From Cyanobacteria bacterium UBA11153 (GTDB lineage Bacteria; Cyanobacteriota; Cyanobacteriia; Cyanobacteriales; Coleofasciculaceae), in NCBI GenBank assembly GCA_003511885.1, contig DOIX01000377.1:1-5214 (forward strand): 5,214 nt of DNA. Reading direction: 5' to 3'. The notes under the pieces are model-generated. The model did not search any database and was not told the origin of the DNA. It saw nothing but the letters and a program-made list of their open reading frames with translations. The position numbers and the translations under genes were made by a program. Positions 1 through 5,060 of this stretch are shown one piece after another (the stretch's first letter is position 1; each line of letters opens with the position of its first letter).

Positions 1-14
1 CAGGATTATTATTG

Positions 15-48
15 AAAAAAAACGGCTGATTTTTATAGTTCATCTGCC
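15..48 (-). terminator. Candidate intrinsic terminator downstream of the WecA-like gene
   Basis: Read on the minus strand, GGCAGAT (48-42) pairs with ATCAGCC (30-24) with a single A-A mismatch and an 11-nt loop. A/T and wobble pairs can extend the base. Eight T follow at 22-15. This is the classical stem plus U-tract layout. It lies about 140 nt after the WecA-like stop codon, so it may end that transcript or another one from the minus strand. No folding energy was calculated. Confidence 0.5.
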
Positions 49-118
49 ACTTCAAAATTTCTAACTTACACTGGATCTTCCGATATTGTAGTGGTAATTG
101 TTCAGTAAGTCCGAAAAC

Positions 119-144
119 TAGCCGTGGACTTAAGTCCACGGCTA
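119..144. repeat. Perfect 26-bp palindrome centred on TTAA
   Basis: Arm TAGCCGTGGAC and its exact reverse complement GTCCACGGCTA flank a central TTAA, giving an 11-bp stem with a 4-nt loop. Outside it, AAAC (115-118) can pair with GTTT (148-151) across a 3-nt bulge. A further copy of part of the right arm, TTAAGTCCA, occurs at 150-158 (first copy 130-138), so the left arm has two possible partners. It lies in the 3' flank of the WecA-like gene. It resembles the short palindromic intergenic repeats common in filamentous cyanobacteria (from memory; genome copy number not checked). The T-run after it on the minus strand is only four long, so it is at best a weak terminator. Confidence 0.85.
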
Positions 145-186
145 ATAGTTTAAGTCCATTGAAATCGACTACACTAACAGTCTCAC

Positions 187-1272
187 CTAAACTTCAGATC
201 GTTTATACCATAACTTCTGCCTAATGGTAAAACCTAAGAGGATGATGATACCGATGCTAGTCACAGATATAACCATCAGACTCATCCCTTGTAATTTCAT
301 TGCCAAAGCGTTTGATATTAAAGTGATACCCCAAAGAATTAAAGCAGCATAACGCTGAGAAAAGCCCCAAGCTAATAGGCGATGATGTAAATGATCTTTT
401 CCGGGTGTACTCAAAGGATTTTTCCCTGCCAATAGTCGTCGTATAAACACCTGAGTTGTATCTAATACTGGTAAGAGCAGAAAAAACACAGTAGGTACTA
501 AAGCAAATACCGTTGTTACCTTCACGCTACCCAAGATACTAGTGGCAGCCAAGACATAGCCAAAAAAATATGCCCCTGCATCTCCCATAATAATCCGCGA
601 TGGATGGAAATTATCCCGCAAAAATCCTAAAGCTGCCCCGGCTAAAGCTGCTAAAAGTAACGTTGCCGCTGCCCTGACTTCAAATTGGGCAGATGCACCT
701 AACAGACTCATCGCGGTGATAAAGCTGATGCCTCCAGCCAAACCATCCATCCCATCCATCAAATTAACCGCATTGGTAACTCCAACCACCCAAAGCCATG
801 TAAATATAATCGAGATTAAGGGATCGAAGGGAGTACCAAAAGATGTCTCAATCCGGATATTGCTGGCAACTAGTAACAGTGCCGTAATGGTTTGCGTAAA
901 TAAACGAATGTAGGGGGGTAACCCAAATTGATCGTCAATAAAGCCAATCAGTACCAGGATTGAACCTCCCAAGAGAATTGTCAATACCTGAGCTAAGACA
1001 GCTTCGATGACAATTGGTCTTAAAAGGGTAGCTAAAACTAAAGCCGCTATCACTCCAGCATAGATTGCCAAGCCTCCCGCATTAGGTAAAGGTTCTTTAT
1101 TAAGTCGCCGTGCATTCGGTAAATCCGCCCAACCCACTCGTAAGGCAAAGGAATGTATTGCTGGAATAAAACGCGAAGTTACTGCCCAAGCTAACCCAAA
1201 GGTGAAGATGACCGCCAGCCATCCACTTCCGGTGGGGTTAGCAATGCCTAGAGATTGTAGGAAGTCGTGCAA
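187..1272 (-). CDS. wecA: WecA/TagO-type undecaprenyl-phosphate sugar-1-phosphate transferase (MraY/WecA family)
   Basis: Multi-pass inner-membrane enzyme of 361 aa, the usual length for the family. It moves a sugar-1-phosphate, typically GlcNAc-1-P, from a UDP-sugar to undecaprenyl phosphate, the first lipid-linked step of a surface or extracellular polysaccharide. Visible motifs: PNARRLNKEPLPNAGG (52-67, cytoplasmic loop after the first helix), an acidic DD pair at 113-114, NAVNLMDGMDGLAG (167-180) with D173/D176, MGDAG (229-233), D271 and HLHHR (294-298). The His-rich HLHHR form points to WecA/TagO rather than MraY. About ten hydrophobic helices fill the rest. The start is TTG, not ATG: GGGAG at 1284-1280 sits 7 nt upstream, and the next in-frame Met is near residue 172, beyond essential motifs. 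A candidate promoter lies at 1315-1342. The exact sugar substrate cannot be read, so the symbol is a family-level assignment. Confidence 0.93.
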   Translation of the reverse strand: MHDFLQSLGIANPTGSGWLAVIFTFGLAWAVTSRFIPAIHSFALRVGWADLPNARRLNKEPLPNAGGLAIYAGVIAALVLATLLRPIVIEAVLAQVLTILLGGSILVLIGFIDDQFGLPPYIRLFTQTITALLLVASNIRIETSFGTPFDPLISIIFTWLWVVGVTNAVNLMDGMDGLAGGISFITAMSLLGASAQFEVRAAATLLLAALAGAALGFLRDNFHPSRIIMGDAGAYFFGYVLAATSILGSVKVTTVFALVPTVFFLLLPVLDTTQVFIRRLLAGKNPLSTPGKDHLHHRLLAWGFSQRYAALILWGITLISNALAMKLQGMSLMVISVTSIGIIILLGFTIRQKLWYKRSEV

Positions 1273-1279
1273 TTTTTTT

Positions 1280-1284
1280 CTCCC
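1280..1284 (-). promoter_or_regulatory. Ribosome binding site deciding the TTG start of the WecA-like gene
   Basis: Minus-strand GGGAG is followed by seven A and then TTG at 1272-1270. The 7-nt spacing is near ideal, and no ATG or GTG lies nearby in frame. This is the main reason to accept the rare start codon. Confidence 0.7.
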
Positions 1285-1314
1285 AATTCACGCGCTTAGA
1301 CTTTCACTAGTTGA

Positions 1315-1342
1315 ATCTTACCGCCAAGATCGCAGGAGTCAA
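1315..1342 (-). promoter_or_regulatory. Candidate sigma70-type promoter of the WecA-like gene
   Basis: On the minus strand TTGACT (1342-1337, 5/6 match to the -35 consensus) is separated by 16 nt from TAAGAT (1320-1315, 4/6 match to the -10). Transcription would start near 1307, leaving a leader of about 35 nt that contains the GGGAG site. It lies after the terminator at 1459-1476, which suits independent transcription. Prediction from hexamers only. Confidence 0.45.
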
Positions 1343-1458
1343 GGGTGGTACAGTTAGATCCGATCGCAAATTCGCTCTCTTCGTACTTTCCGATCTTTCT
1401 AGCATCTATCCGGGTTACTTGGGGATGCAGGTGAGAGTTAAACGGCTCGTCAAAATAG

Positions 1459-1476
1459 AAAAAACGGGCTAACCCG
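1459..1476 (-). terminator. Intrinsic terminator after the DUF1257 gene
   Basis: On the minus strand CGGG (1476-1473), loop TTAG and CCCG (1468-1465) form a short GC stem followed directly by six T (1464-1459) and a further T-rich stretch. It lies about 45 nt after the DUF1257 stop codon and should end the ycf46-DUF1257 transcript. An upstream CGGGTT (1491-1486) can pair with the same AGCCCG as a 6-bp alternative with one G-T wobble and a 15-nt loop; either stem precedes the T-tract. Confidence 0.65.
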
Positions 1477-1521
1477 AAAATGGTCAACCCGCAAGCTTGG
1501 GAACGCCTAGATGGACTACGA

Positions 1522-1872
1522 CTACTGCAGAACCAATTTGACGTTGGCATTTTGCAAACCACGTTGCTTAACTTCTGTTAAAGTCTTGTTCACGGCATAC
1601 TTTTGATTGATAGAGTTGATCAATTCGGTTTGATTGTGCTTCTTGGCAACACCCCAAAGGTCAGCAATCAAATCAAAGGAACCGTCGGTATTGCGAGACC
1701 AACCTAAATCGTATTCGCCTTCGAGAACAGCAACGATGTCAGCCCGAACCCGCTGACCATTGTAACCACGGACATCAGCATCAGTCTTCACCGAAATACC
1801 GATGTCACGGAGAGAATTCTTCAGAATTTCTGCATCGGTGATTTTGGTGCGGAGAGTGCTAAAGTGAGACAT
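1522..1872 (-). CDS. DUF1257 (Ycf35-family) protein
   Basis: Soluble 116-aa protein of the DUF1257 family, named Ycf35 in algal plastids and present across cyanobacteria; its biochemical function is unknown. Recognisable features are the N-terminal MSHFS, the RGYNGQ segment (35-40), EYDLGW (53-58), FDLIADLWG (66-74) and the basic C-terminal stretch KQRGLQNANVKLVLQ (102-116). No membrane segment, signal peptide or metal-binding cluster is seen. It is somewhat shorter than the roughly 128-aa plastid-type Ycf35 (length from memory), so no gene symbol is given. The ATG start is preceded by a strong GGAGGA. It follows ycf46 in the same direction after a 149-nt structured gap and is closed by its own terminator, so the two are probably co-transcribed. 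Genes of this family often neighbour ycf46 in cyanobacteria, which suggests a shared process. Confidence 0.92.
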   Translation of the reverse strand: MSHFSTLRTKITDAEILKNSLRDIGISVKTDADVRGYNGQRVRADIVAVLEGEYDLGWSRNTDGSFDLIADLWGVAKKHNQTELINSINQKYAVNKTLTEVKQRGLQNANVKLVLQ

Positions 1873-1879
1873 GGGAATT

Positions 1880-1885
1880 TCCTCC
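1880..1885 (-). promoter_or_regulatory. Strong Shine-Dalgarno of the DUF1257 gene
   Basis: Minus-strand GGAGGA ends 7 nt before the ATG at 1872-1870. It is much stronger than the weak GAGAG-like site before ycf46, which suggests that the small protein is translated more efficiently than its ATPase neighbour. Confidence 0.75.
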
Positions 1886-1908
1886 AGTAGAGATAGAAAA
1901 GAGACGAC

Positions 1909-1919
1909 AACGTAACGTT
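1909..1919. repeat. Small inverted repeat AACGT-N-ACGTT
   Basis: Two exact 5-nt arms around one base, in the untranslated leader of the DUF1257 gene, about 37 nt before its ATG. It could be a protein-binding site, or chance. Nothing else supports a role. Confidence 0.3.
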
Positions 1920-1934
1920 TTGTTTTTTTTCAGG

Positions 1935-1957
1935 AGCCGAGTCCACAAACTACGGCT
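1935..1957 (-). other. Intercistronic hairpin 3 (nearest the DUF1257 gene)
   Basis: AGCCG (1935-1939) pairs with CGGCT (1953-1957), and AGT (1940-1942) with ACT (1949-1951) across one bulged base. On the minus-strand transcript it is followed by an A-rich run (1930-1923), not by T, so it is not a terminator. Confidence 0.5.
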
Positions 1958-1968
1958 TCGATCGAACT

Positions 1969-1989
1969 GCTAGCACTAATGATGCTAGC
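1969..1989 (-). other. Intercistronic hairpin 2
   Basis: GCTAGCA (1969-1975) and TGCTAGC (1983-1989) form a perfect 7-bp stem with a 7-nt loop. There is no U-tract on either strand. It sits between two other hairpins in the ycf46-DUF1257 gap. Confidence 0.6.
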
Positions 1990-1994
1990 CTTTA

Positions 1995-2013
1995 CTCCTG
2001 TTGGGAGCAGGAG
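1995..2013 (-). other. Intercistronic hairpin 1 (just after the ycf46 stop)
   Basis: CTCCTG (1995-2000) and CAGGAG (2008-2013) form a perfect 6-bp stem with a 7-nt loop. It begins 8 nt after the ycf46 stop codon on the transcript. No U-tract follows, so it is better seen as a 3'-end stabiliser or processing element than as a terminator. Confidence 0.55.
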
Positions 2014-2021
2014 AAAGCTTG

Positions 2022-3533
2022 TTAAAACTCCATTCGCTGATATTCAGCAACGGAGGCTGCGGCAGGTCGGGCGCGCTGTCTAGCCCAATCTCTTAAGGCG
2101 GTTACCTGCTCAGTCATTGTCCGAGAAAGCGGTAAGGTTGACTTAATCGAAGCAATAATATCTAATTGGGTAAATTCTCGATCTTGAGCAAATGCCTCAT
2201 ACATAGCAGCAATTATCGCTTGCTCAATTTCTGCACCCGAAAAACCATCAGATACAGTTGCTAATTGTTCCAGGTCAAAACGACCAATTTCACGCCGCCG
2301 CTTACTCAGGTGAATATTGAAAATTTGTTGACGTTCTTCGGGTGTTGGTAAGTCCACGAAGAAGATTTCATCAAAACGTCCTTTACGGAGAAATTCTCCA
2401 GGCAATCTTTCCACTCGGTTTGCTGTTGCCATTACGAATACGGGGGAAGTTTTCTCTTGCATCCAGGTTAAAAATGAACCGAAAATGCGACTTGAAGTCC
2501 CTCCATCCGAATCAGCGGAACCGCTGGAACCAGCAAAGGATTTATCGAGTTCGTCAATAAATAGTATAGCAGGAGAAATCGATTCTGCTGTTTTGAGGGC
2601 ATTTCTTAAATTTGCTTCCGATCGCCCCACCATTGAACCATCATAAACTCTCCCCATATCTAAACGCAATAGGGGCAAACCCCAGAGGCGAGATGTGGTT
2701 TTGGCAATCAATGATTTGCCACAGCCGGGAACCCCTAAAATTAACATACCTTTGGGTTGGGGTAGCCCATATTCTCTGGCTCTTTCGGTGAAGGCATTGG
2801 ATCTCTGTCTCAGCCACCGCTTCAGTTCATCCAAACCGCCGATAGAGTCAATTGTTTCGTCTTCTTCTATATATTCTAAGATACCGTTACGGCGAATTAA
2901 TTGCTTTTTCTCTGATAAAACTATTTCTACTTCTGCTTCAGTCAATCGCCCGACTTTGACATGGGCTTTCCGATAAACTTTCTCAGCCTCATCCTTGGTT
3001 AATCCCAAGGCAGCCCGCAGTAATTTTTCCCTGGTTTCTGTAGAGGTACGACGACTTTTTGTCTGTTCCAACTGCTGAGATAAAACTTGATTAAGTTCTG
3101 CCATATCTGGTAAAAGGAAGTCCAGGACAACTACTTCCTTTTCCAGTTCAATTGGAACTATTTGAACTGGCGACATCAGAATAATCGCTTTCTGAGCGTC
3201 CTTAAAACTAGCGATCGCATCCCGCAACCATCGCGTTGTCGCAGGCGCATCAATAAATGGATGTAAATCTTTAAATATATAAATACCTGGTTCTTTCTGT
3301 TGAATCACCCATTGAATAGCAGCTTCCGGAGAGACTGTGTTGTGTTGGGTAATCTGCCGGGATTGACCGTACTCAATAATTCCGTGCGTCACCGTCCACA
3401 GGAACACCCGTCTCTGATTCGCCTTAGTTTGCGCGATCGCAGCTATTGCCCTCTCAGCCCTCTCTTCCTCAGAAGTCACGAGGTATATTAGCGGATATTG
3501 AGCCTGAATTAGAATACTTAGCTCTTCTTGCAT
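2022..3533 (-). CDS. ycf46: Ycf46 AAA+ ATPase
   Basis: 503-aa AAA+ ATPase, a full-length match to the Ycf46 family of cyanobacteria and red-algal plastids. Residues 1 to about 200 form the family's N-terminal region, opening with the characteristic EELSILIQAQYPLIYLVTSEEE and lacking a Walker A motif. The active AAA module follows: Walker A GVPGCGKS (267-274), a pore-loop-like MVGRSE (301-306), Walker B ILFIDE (323-328), sensor-1 N372 in ATANR, arginine-finger region FLRKGRFDE (381-389) with R383 and R386, and sensor-2 FSGAEIEQ (431-438). All catalytic elements look intact, so it should hydrolyse ATP. It probably works as a ring-forming remodelling ATPase in the cytosol; no membrane segment is seen. 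In Synechocystis the homologue is linked to control of photosynthesis and CO2 uptake or use; its substrate is not known. The ATG start has only a weak GAGAG-type site but matches the family N terminus. It is followed by a DUF1257 gene. Confidence 0.96.
   Translation of the reverse strand: MQEELSILIQAQYPLIYLVTSEEERAERAIAAIAQTKANQRRVFLWTVTHGIIEYGQSRQITQHNTVSPEAAIQWVIQQKEPGIYIFKDLHPFIDAPATTRWLRDAIASFKDAQKAIILMSPVQIVPIELEKEVVVLDFLLPDMAELNQVLSQQLEQTKSRRTSTETREKLLRAALGLTKDEAEKVYRKAHVKVGRLTEAEVEIVLSEKKQLIRRNGILEYIEEDETIDSIGGLDELKRWLRQRSNAFTERAREYGLPQPKGMLILGVPGCGKSLIAKTTSRLWGLPLLRLDMGRVYDGSMVGRSEANLRNALKTAESISPAILFIDELDKSFAGSSGSADSDGGTSSRIFGSFLTWMQEKTSPVFVMATANRVERLPGEFLRKGRFDEIFFVDLPTPEERQQIFNIHLSKRRREIGRFDLEQLATVSDGFSGAEIEQAIIAAMYEAFAQDREFTQLDIIASIKSTLPLSRTMTEQVTALRDWARQRARPAAASVAEYQRMEF
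3211..3218. repeat. HIP1 octamer GCGATCGC
   Basis: Highly iterated palindrome typical of many cyanobacterial genomes, here inside the N-terminal coding part of ycf46. It supports the host assignment. Confidence 0.9.
3433..3440. repeat. HIP1 octamer GCGATCGC
   Basis: Second HIP1 site in the window, also inside ycf46 near codon 33. Confidence 0.9.
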
Positions 3534-3697
3534 AACTCTCGACCTACTTTAGAGACGGCACAACCAATGCTCAAACATTAAAAGAGCAACACAGTCAACT
3601 CTTTCTTTCAACACATCGATCTGGGAGCGATTTGCGATCGAATTCTGGGCAGACCGATCGTTAGCATACAGATCGTTGGCAACCAGATGCTGGGAAA
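3534..3697. other. Repeat-rich gap between the RHH gene and ycf46
   Basis: 164 nt without a gene. No terminator with a U-tract is visible after the RHH stop, so read-through into ycf46 is possible. CCAG-N3-CTGG (3683-3693) is a small stem 4 nt past that stop. On the minus strand a TTGACT (3598-3593) could serve as a -35 for ycf46, but the hexamer 17 nt downstream (TTTGAG) is a poor -10, so no promoter is called. The middle holds a 15-bp imperfect direct repeat, listed separately, and several CGATCG-like cores. Confidence 0.5.
3651..3680. repeat. Imperfect 15-bp tandem direct repeat with GATCG core
   Basis: AGACCGATCGTTAGC (3651-3665) and ATACAGATCGTTGGC (3666-3680) agree at 11 or 12 of 15 positions and abut exactly. 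A third, weaker unit may follow at 3681-3695 (about 9 of 15). They lie upstream of ycf46 and just after the RHH stop. They could be regulator half-sites or a decayed repeat; the sequence alone does not decide. Confidence 0.5.
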
Positions 3698-4060
3698 CTA
3701 ACAGGGAACTAACTGTTCTTCTCCCTCTGATTTGGCGTTTGCTTTCGCAGCATAATTTACTTCTTCCCGCACCTTTTCTACGGATAGCTCATCATCTAAA
3801 AGACTCGGCTGTTGTTTCAGAGAAACCATCTCACCCTCTTTTATGACTACTGAACTCCTACATTCAGGACAGCTATATACCTGATAGTTCTTCCCGTAGG
3901 ATGCTTCCACCTCATCAACCACCTCCGGATGCTGCAAATAAAATACGATTGCTCTCTCAACCATTGCCGACATTGAGTCTGTTTCAACAGCGGCTCTAAT
4001 TTTGAGCTGGCGGTGAAGTCCAGGTGGGAGATACAACGTAACCTTTTGCTTGTCTTGCAT
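3698..4060 (-). CDS. Ribbon-helix-helix (CopG/Arc-like) protein with a CPEC knuckle
   Basis: Predicted 120-aa DNA-binding protein. Residues 6-12 (KVTLYLP) form the beta strand that contacts DNA in RHH dimers; helix 1 (PGLHRQLKIRAAVE), a short turn at TDS (27-29) and helix 2 (MSAMVERAIVFYLQHPEVV) complete the fold. After it comes YSCPECRSSVVIKEGE with C64 and C67, one half of a zinc-ribbon-like site; the only other Cys is the last residue, C120. The tail (83-119) is acidic, Lys/Glu-rich and probably helical or disordered. RHH proteins act as dimers, so two CPEC knuckles could together bind one metal; this is inference. The ATG at 4060 is chosen because it directly precedes the RHH strand; an in-frame TTG at 4072 would add MKTY. 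Neither start has a clear Shine-Dalgarno. No toxin partner adjoins it, so an antitoxin role is not supported. It may regulate itself or ycf46 downstream. Confidence 0.85.
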   Translation of the reverse strand: MQDKQKVTLYLPPGLHRQLKIRAAVETDSMSAMVERAIVFYLQHPEVVDEVEASYGKNYQVYSCPECRSSVVIKEGEMVSLKQQPSLLDDELSVEKVREEVNYAAKANAKSEGEEQLVPC

Positions 4061-4078
4061 ATATGTTTTCAATCGTTT

Positions 4079-4088
4079 TACCCGGGTA
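4079..4088. promoter_or_regulatory. Candidate operator: 10-bp palindrome TACCCGGGTA
   Basis: Perfect palindrome located between the predicted -10 (4104-4099) and the ATG (4060) of the RHH gene, overlapping the expected early transcribed region. RHH regulators commonly repress their own promoters through short palindromes or repeats at such positions. Binding is not shown; the assignment rests on position and symmetry. Confidence 0.35.
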
Positions 4089-4098
4089 TGTATGTCAG

Positions 4099-4125
4099 AT
4101 TATCGGTCTTTTTTGTTCCTGTCAA
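4099..4125 (-). promoter_or_regulatory. Candidate promoter of the RHH gene
   Basis: On the minus strand a perfect -35 TTGACA (4125-4120) is followed after 15 nt by GATAAT (4104-4099, 5/6 match to the -10). Spacing is slightly short; TAATCT at 17 nt is a poorer alternative. Transcription would start near 4092, giving a leader of about 30 nt that contains the TACCCGGGTA palindrome. Confidence 0.5.
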
Positions 4126-4215
4126 GATGCTAACCCAGTATGACAGCATAATTGTTACACTTCTTTACATTTACTATAGGGAGCGGCACAGCGGATGCCT
4201 ACGCATGAAGTGGTA

Positions 4216-4236
4216 CAACTGTCAACTATCAACGTT
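4216..4236. repeat. Heptamer tandem array, three units
   Basis: Three abutting 7-bp units: CAACTGT at 4216, CAACTAT at 4223 and CAACGTT at 4230. They share consensus CAACTRT with the larger array 26 nt to the right. Heptanucleotide tandem arrays (STRR type) are known from filamentous cyanobacteria. Confidence 0.65.
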
Positions 4237-4262
4237 GAAGAGGACGCGGCGATCCCGAGAAA

Positions 4263-4297
4263 CCCCTGTCCACTATCAACTATCCACTATCGCCTAT
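4263..4297. repeat. Heptamer tandem array, five units, running into a stop codon
   Basis: Five abutting 7-bp units start at 4263, 4270, 4277, 4284 and 4291, with consensus CNMCTRT; the inner three are CCACTAT, CAACTAT and CCACTAT. The last unit covers the TAG stop (4296-4294) of the minus-strand 163-aa gene, so expansion or slippage here could change its C terminus. No U-tract terminator is seen after that gene. Confidence 0.75.
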
Positions 4298-4785
4298 TGC
4301 TGAATTTGCAGCGTCAGGAGGTAGCGACCAAGTTGCACCCGATCTGACCATAGTTCATAATCTAGTTCCAGGCGTTTCGGGAAAGAGCTACCTTCTAGCT
4401 CGATCAGCCTGGTATAATTTCGCAGTTGTAAGGACTGATGACCTTCAGCTTGGTCTTTTTGCAGCCAATAGCGACTGATCCCGAAAACCCCTTGCTCCCA
4501 AAGATGACGATAGCTGAGGCTGTCACTTCCCTGCATCGTCATACTGACGCGGTAGGGTGAAATTTCCAGCCACAGGAGTCGGCGGGAATCTTTTTGGAGA
4601 GGATGGGGATTGTCAGGGATAGATTTTTCCTTCTTCCATGGGTGGATAGGAGGTTCCCTTAAAAGTACATGAAACCGTTGTTGACCTTTTTGATAAAGGG
4701 TAGCGTCGTTTTGAACTGTAAACCAGATGGGTAAATCGGTGGAGATGACAGAAAGACAAACAGGCAAGCGGTGATGAGTCAGCAT
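4294..4785 (-). CDS. Unrecognised 163-aa protein
   Basis: I do not recognise this family. The protein is soluble-looking, with no clear signal peptide or transmembrane helix, although the first 24 residues are mildly hydrophobic. It is rich in aromatics (Trp at 21, 50, 72, 96, 107 and 146) and has alternating hydrophobic stretches, for example RLLWLEISPYRVSMTM (69-84) and WSDRVQLGRYLLTLQIQQ (146-163), suggesting a mostly beta fold. A proline- and lysine-rich segment (45-65) may be a loop. The only usable start is ATG at 4785: the frame stays open upstream to a TGA at 4831-4833 but offers no other start. There is no Shine-Dalgarno. A TATATT at 4815-4810 could be a -10, giving a very short leader. 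It is followed by heptamer repeats and then the RHH promoter, so it is probably not co-transcribed with ycf46. It is accepted as a gene on length and plausible protein composition. Confidence 0.7.
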   Translation of the reverse strand: MLTHHRLPVCLSVISTDLPIWFTVQNDATLYQKGQQRFHVLLREPPIHPWKKEKSIPDNPHPLQKDSRRLLWLEISPYRVSMTMQGSDSLSYRHLWEQGVFGISRYWLQKDQAEGHQSLQLRNYTRLIELEGSSFPKRLELDYELWSDRVQLGRYLLTLQIQQ

Positions 4786-4809
4786 GGAAGTTGAGGGGAT
4801 GAGATGGGT

Positions 4810-4815
4810 AATATA
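4810..4815 (-). promoter_or_regulatory. Possible -10 element of the 163-aa gene
   Basis: Minus-strand TATATT (5/6 match to TATAAT) lies 24 nt before the ATG. No matching -35 is found at 16-18 nt upstream, so support is weak. Confidence 0.25.
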
Positions 4816-4833
4816 GTGTCGCTGTAGCTTTCA

Positions 4834-5000
4834 TACTAAGATTTTTCGTCATCTGCCAACCGTGTTTTTACTGAAACTGCGATGGGGTTAGCTCGCGCCG
4901 AATGGCGATCTTTACTTGCCCGCCTTGGTTACTCTCTGGTTCCTAAACCCATGATCCAGCCAAGATTTCACAGGATTTTCCTAAAAATTTGTCCAGGGGC
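4834..5000. other. Gap with no convincing gene
   Basis: Part of the 275-nt stretch between the 163-aa gene and the tRNA. A plus-strand open frame from 4882 runs over the tRNA promoter and 10 nt into the tRNA itself, and its product resembles nothing I know. No hairpin or strong repeat is seen. Confidence 0.4.
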
Positions 5001-5030
5001 TTGCCAAACTAAATCTTTTGTTGCTACTAT
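5001..5030 (+). promoter_or_regulatory. Candidate promoter of tRNA-Asn
   Basis: TTGCCA (5001-5006) and TACTAT (5025-5030) are 18 nt apart, and the -10 carries an upstream TGC (extended -10). Transcription would begin near 5037, about 24 nt before the mature tRNA 5' end. Confidence 0.4.
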
Positions 5031-5060
5031 AGATAATCGTGAACAAGGTTGGCTACACAT

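Noticed and set aside
1..43. Minus-strand ATG frame running off the left edge
   Set aside because: It has only 14 codons, crosses the terminator stem and T-run, and has no Shine-Dalgarno.
2..64. Plus-strand frame open from the window edge to TAA, possible C terminus of a truncated gene (20 residues ending in LPLQNF)
   Set aside because: Only 20 codons are visible, several encoded by an A-run, and the region fits a minus-strand terminator better. The flanking sequence would decide.
1296..1562. 88-aa minus-strand frame overlapping the 3' end of the DUF1257 gene
   Set aside because: It crosses the terminator at 1459-1476 and the promoter at 1315-1342, has no ribosome binding site, and its composition is not protein-like.
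3698..4060. RHH protein as antitoxin of a toxin-antitoxin pair
   Set aside because: No small toxin-like gene adjoins it; the neighbours are ycf46 and an unrelated 163-aa protein, both separated by more than 150 nt.
4180..4210. GC-rich segment with a weak GGCA/TGCC stem before the first heptamers
   Set aside because: The stem is only 4 bp with a bulged extension; not distinguishable from chance without other genomic copies.
4013..4303. 96-aa plus-strand frame over the RHH start and the heptamers
   Set aside because: It is antisense to the RHH gene, crosses its promoter and the repeats, and has no recognisable content.
4613..4852. 79-aa minus-strand frame overlapping the 163-aa gene
   Set aside because: It is in a different frame from the longer, better-composed frame and its Ser/His/Tyr-rich product looks random.
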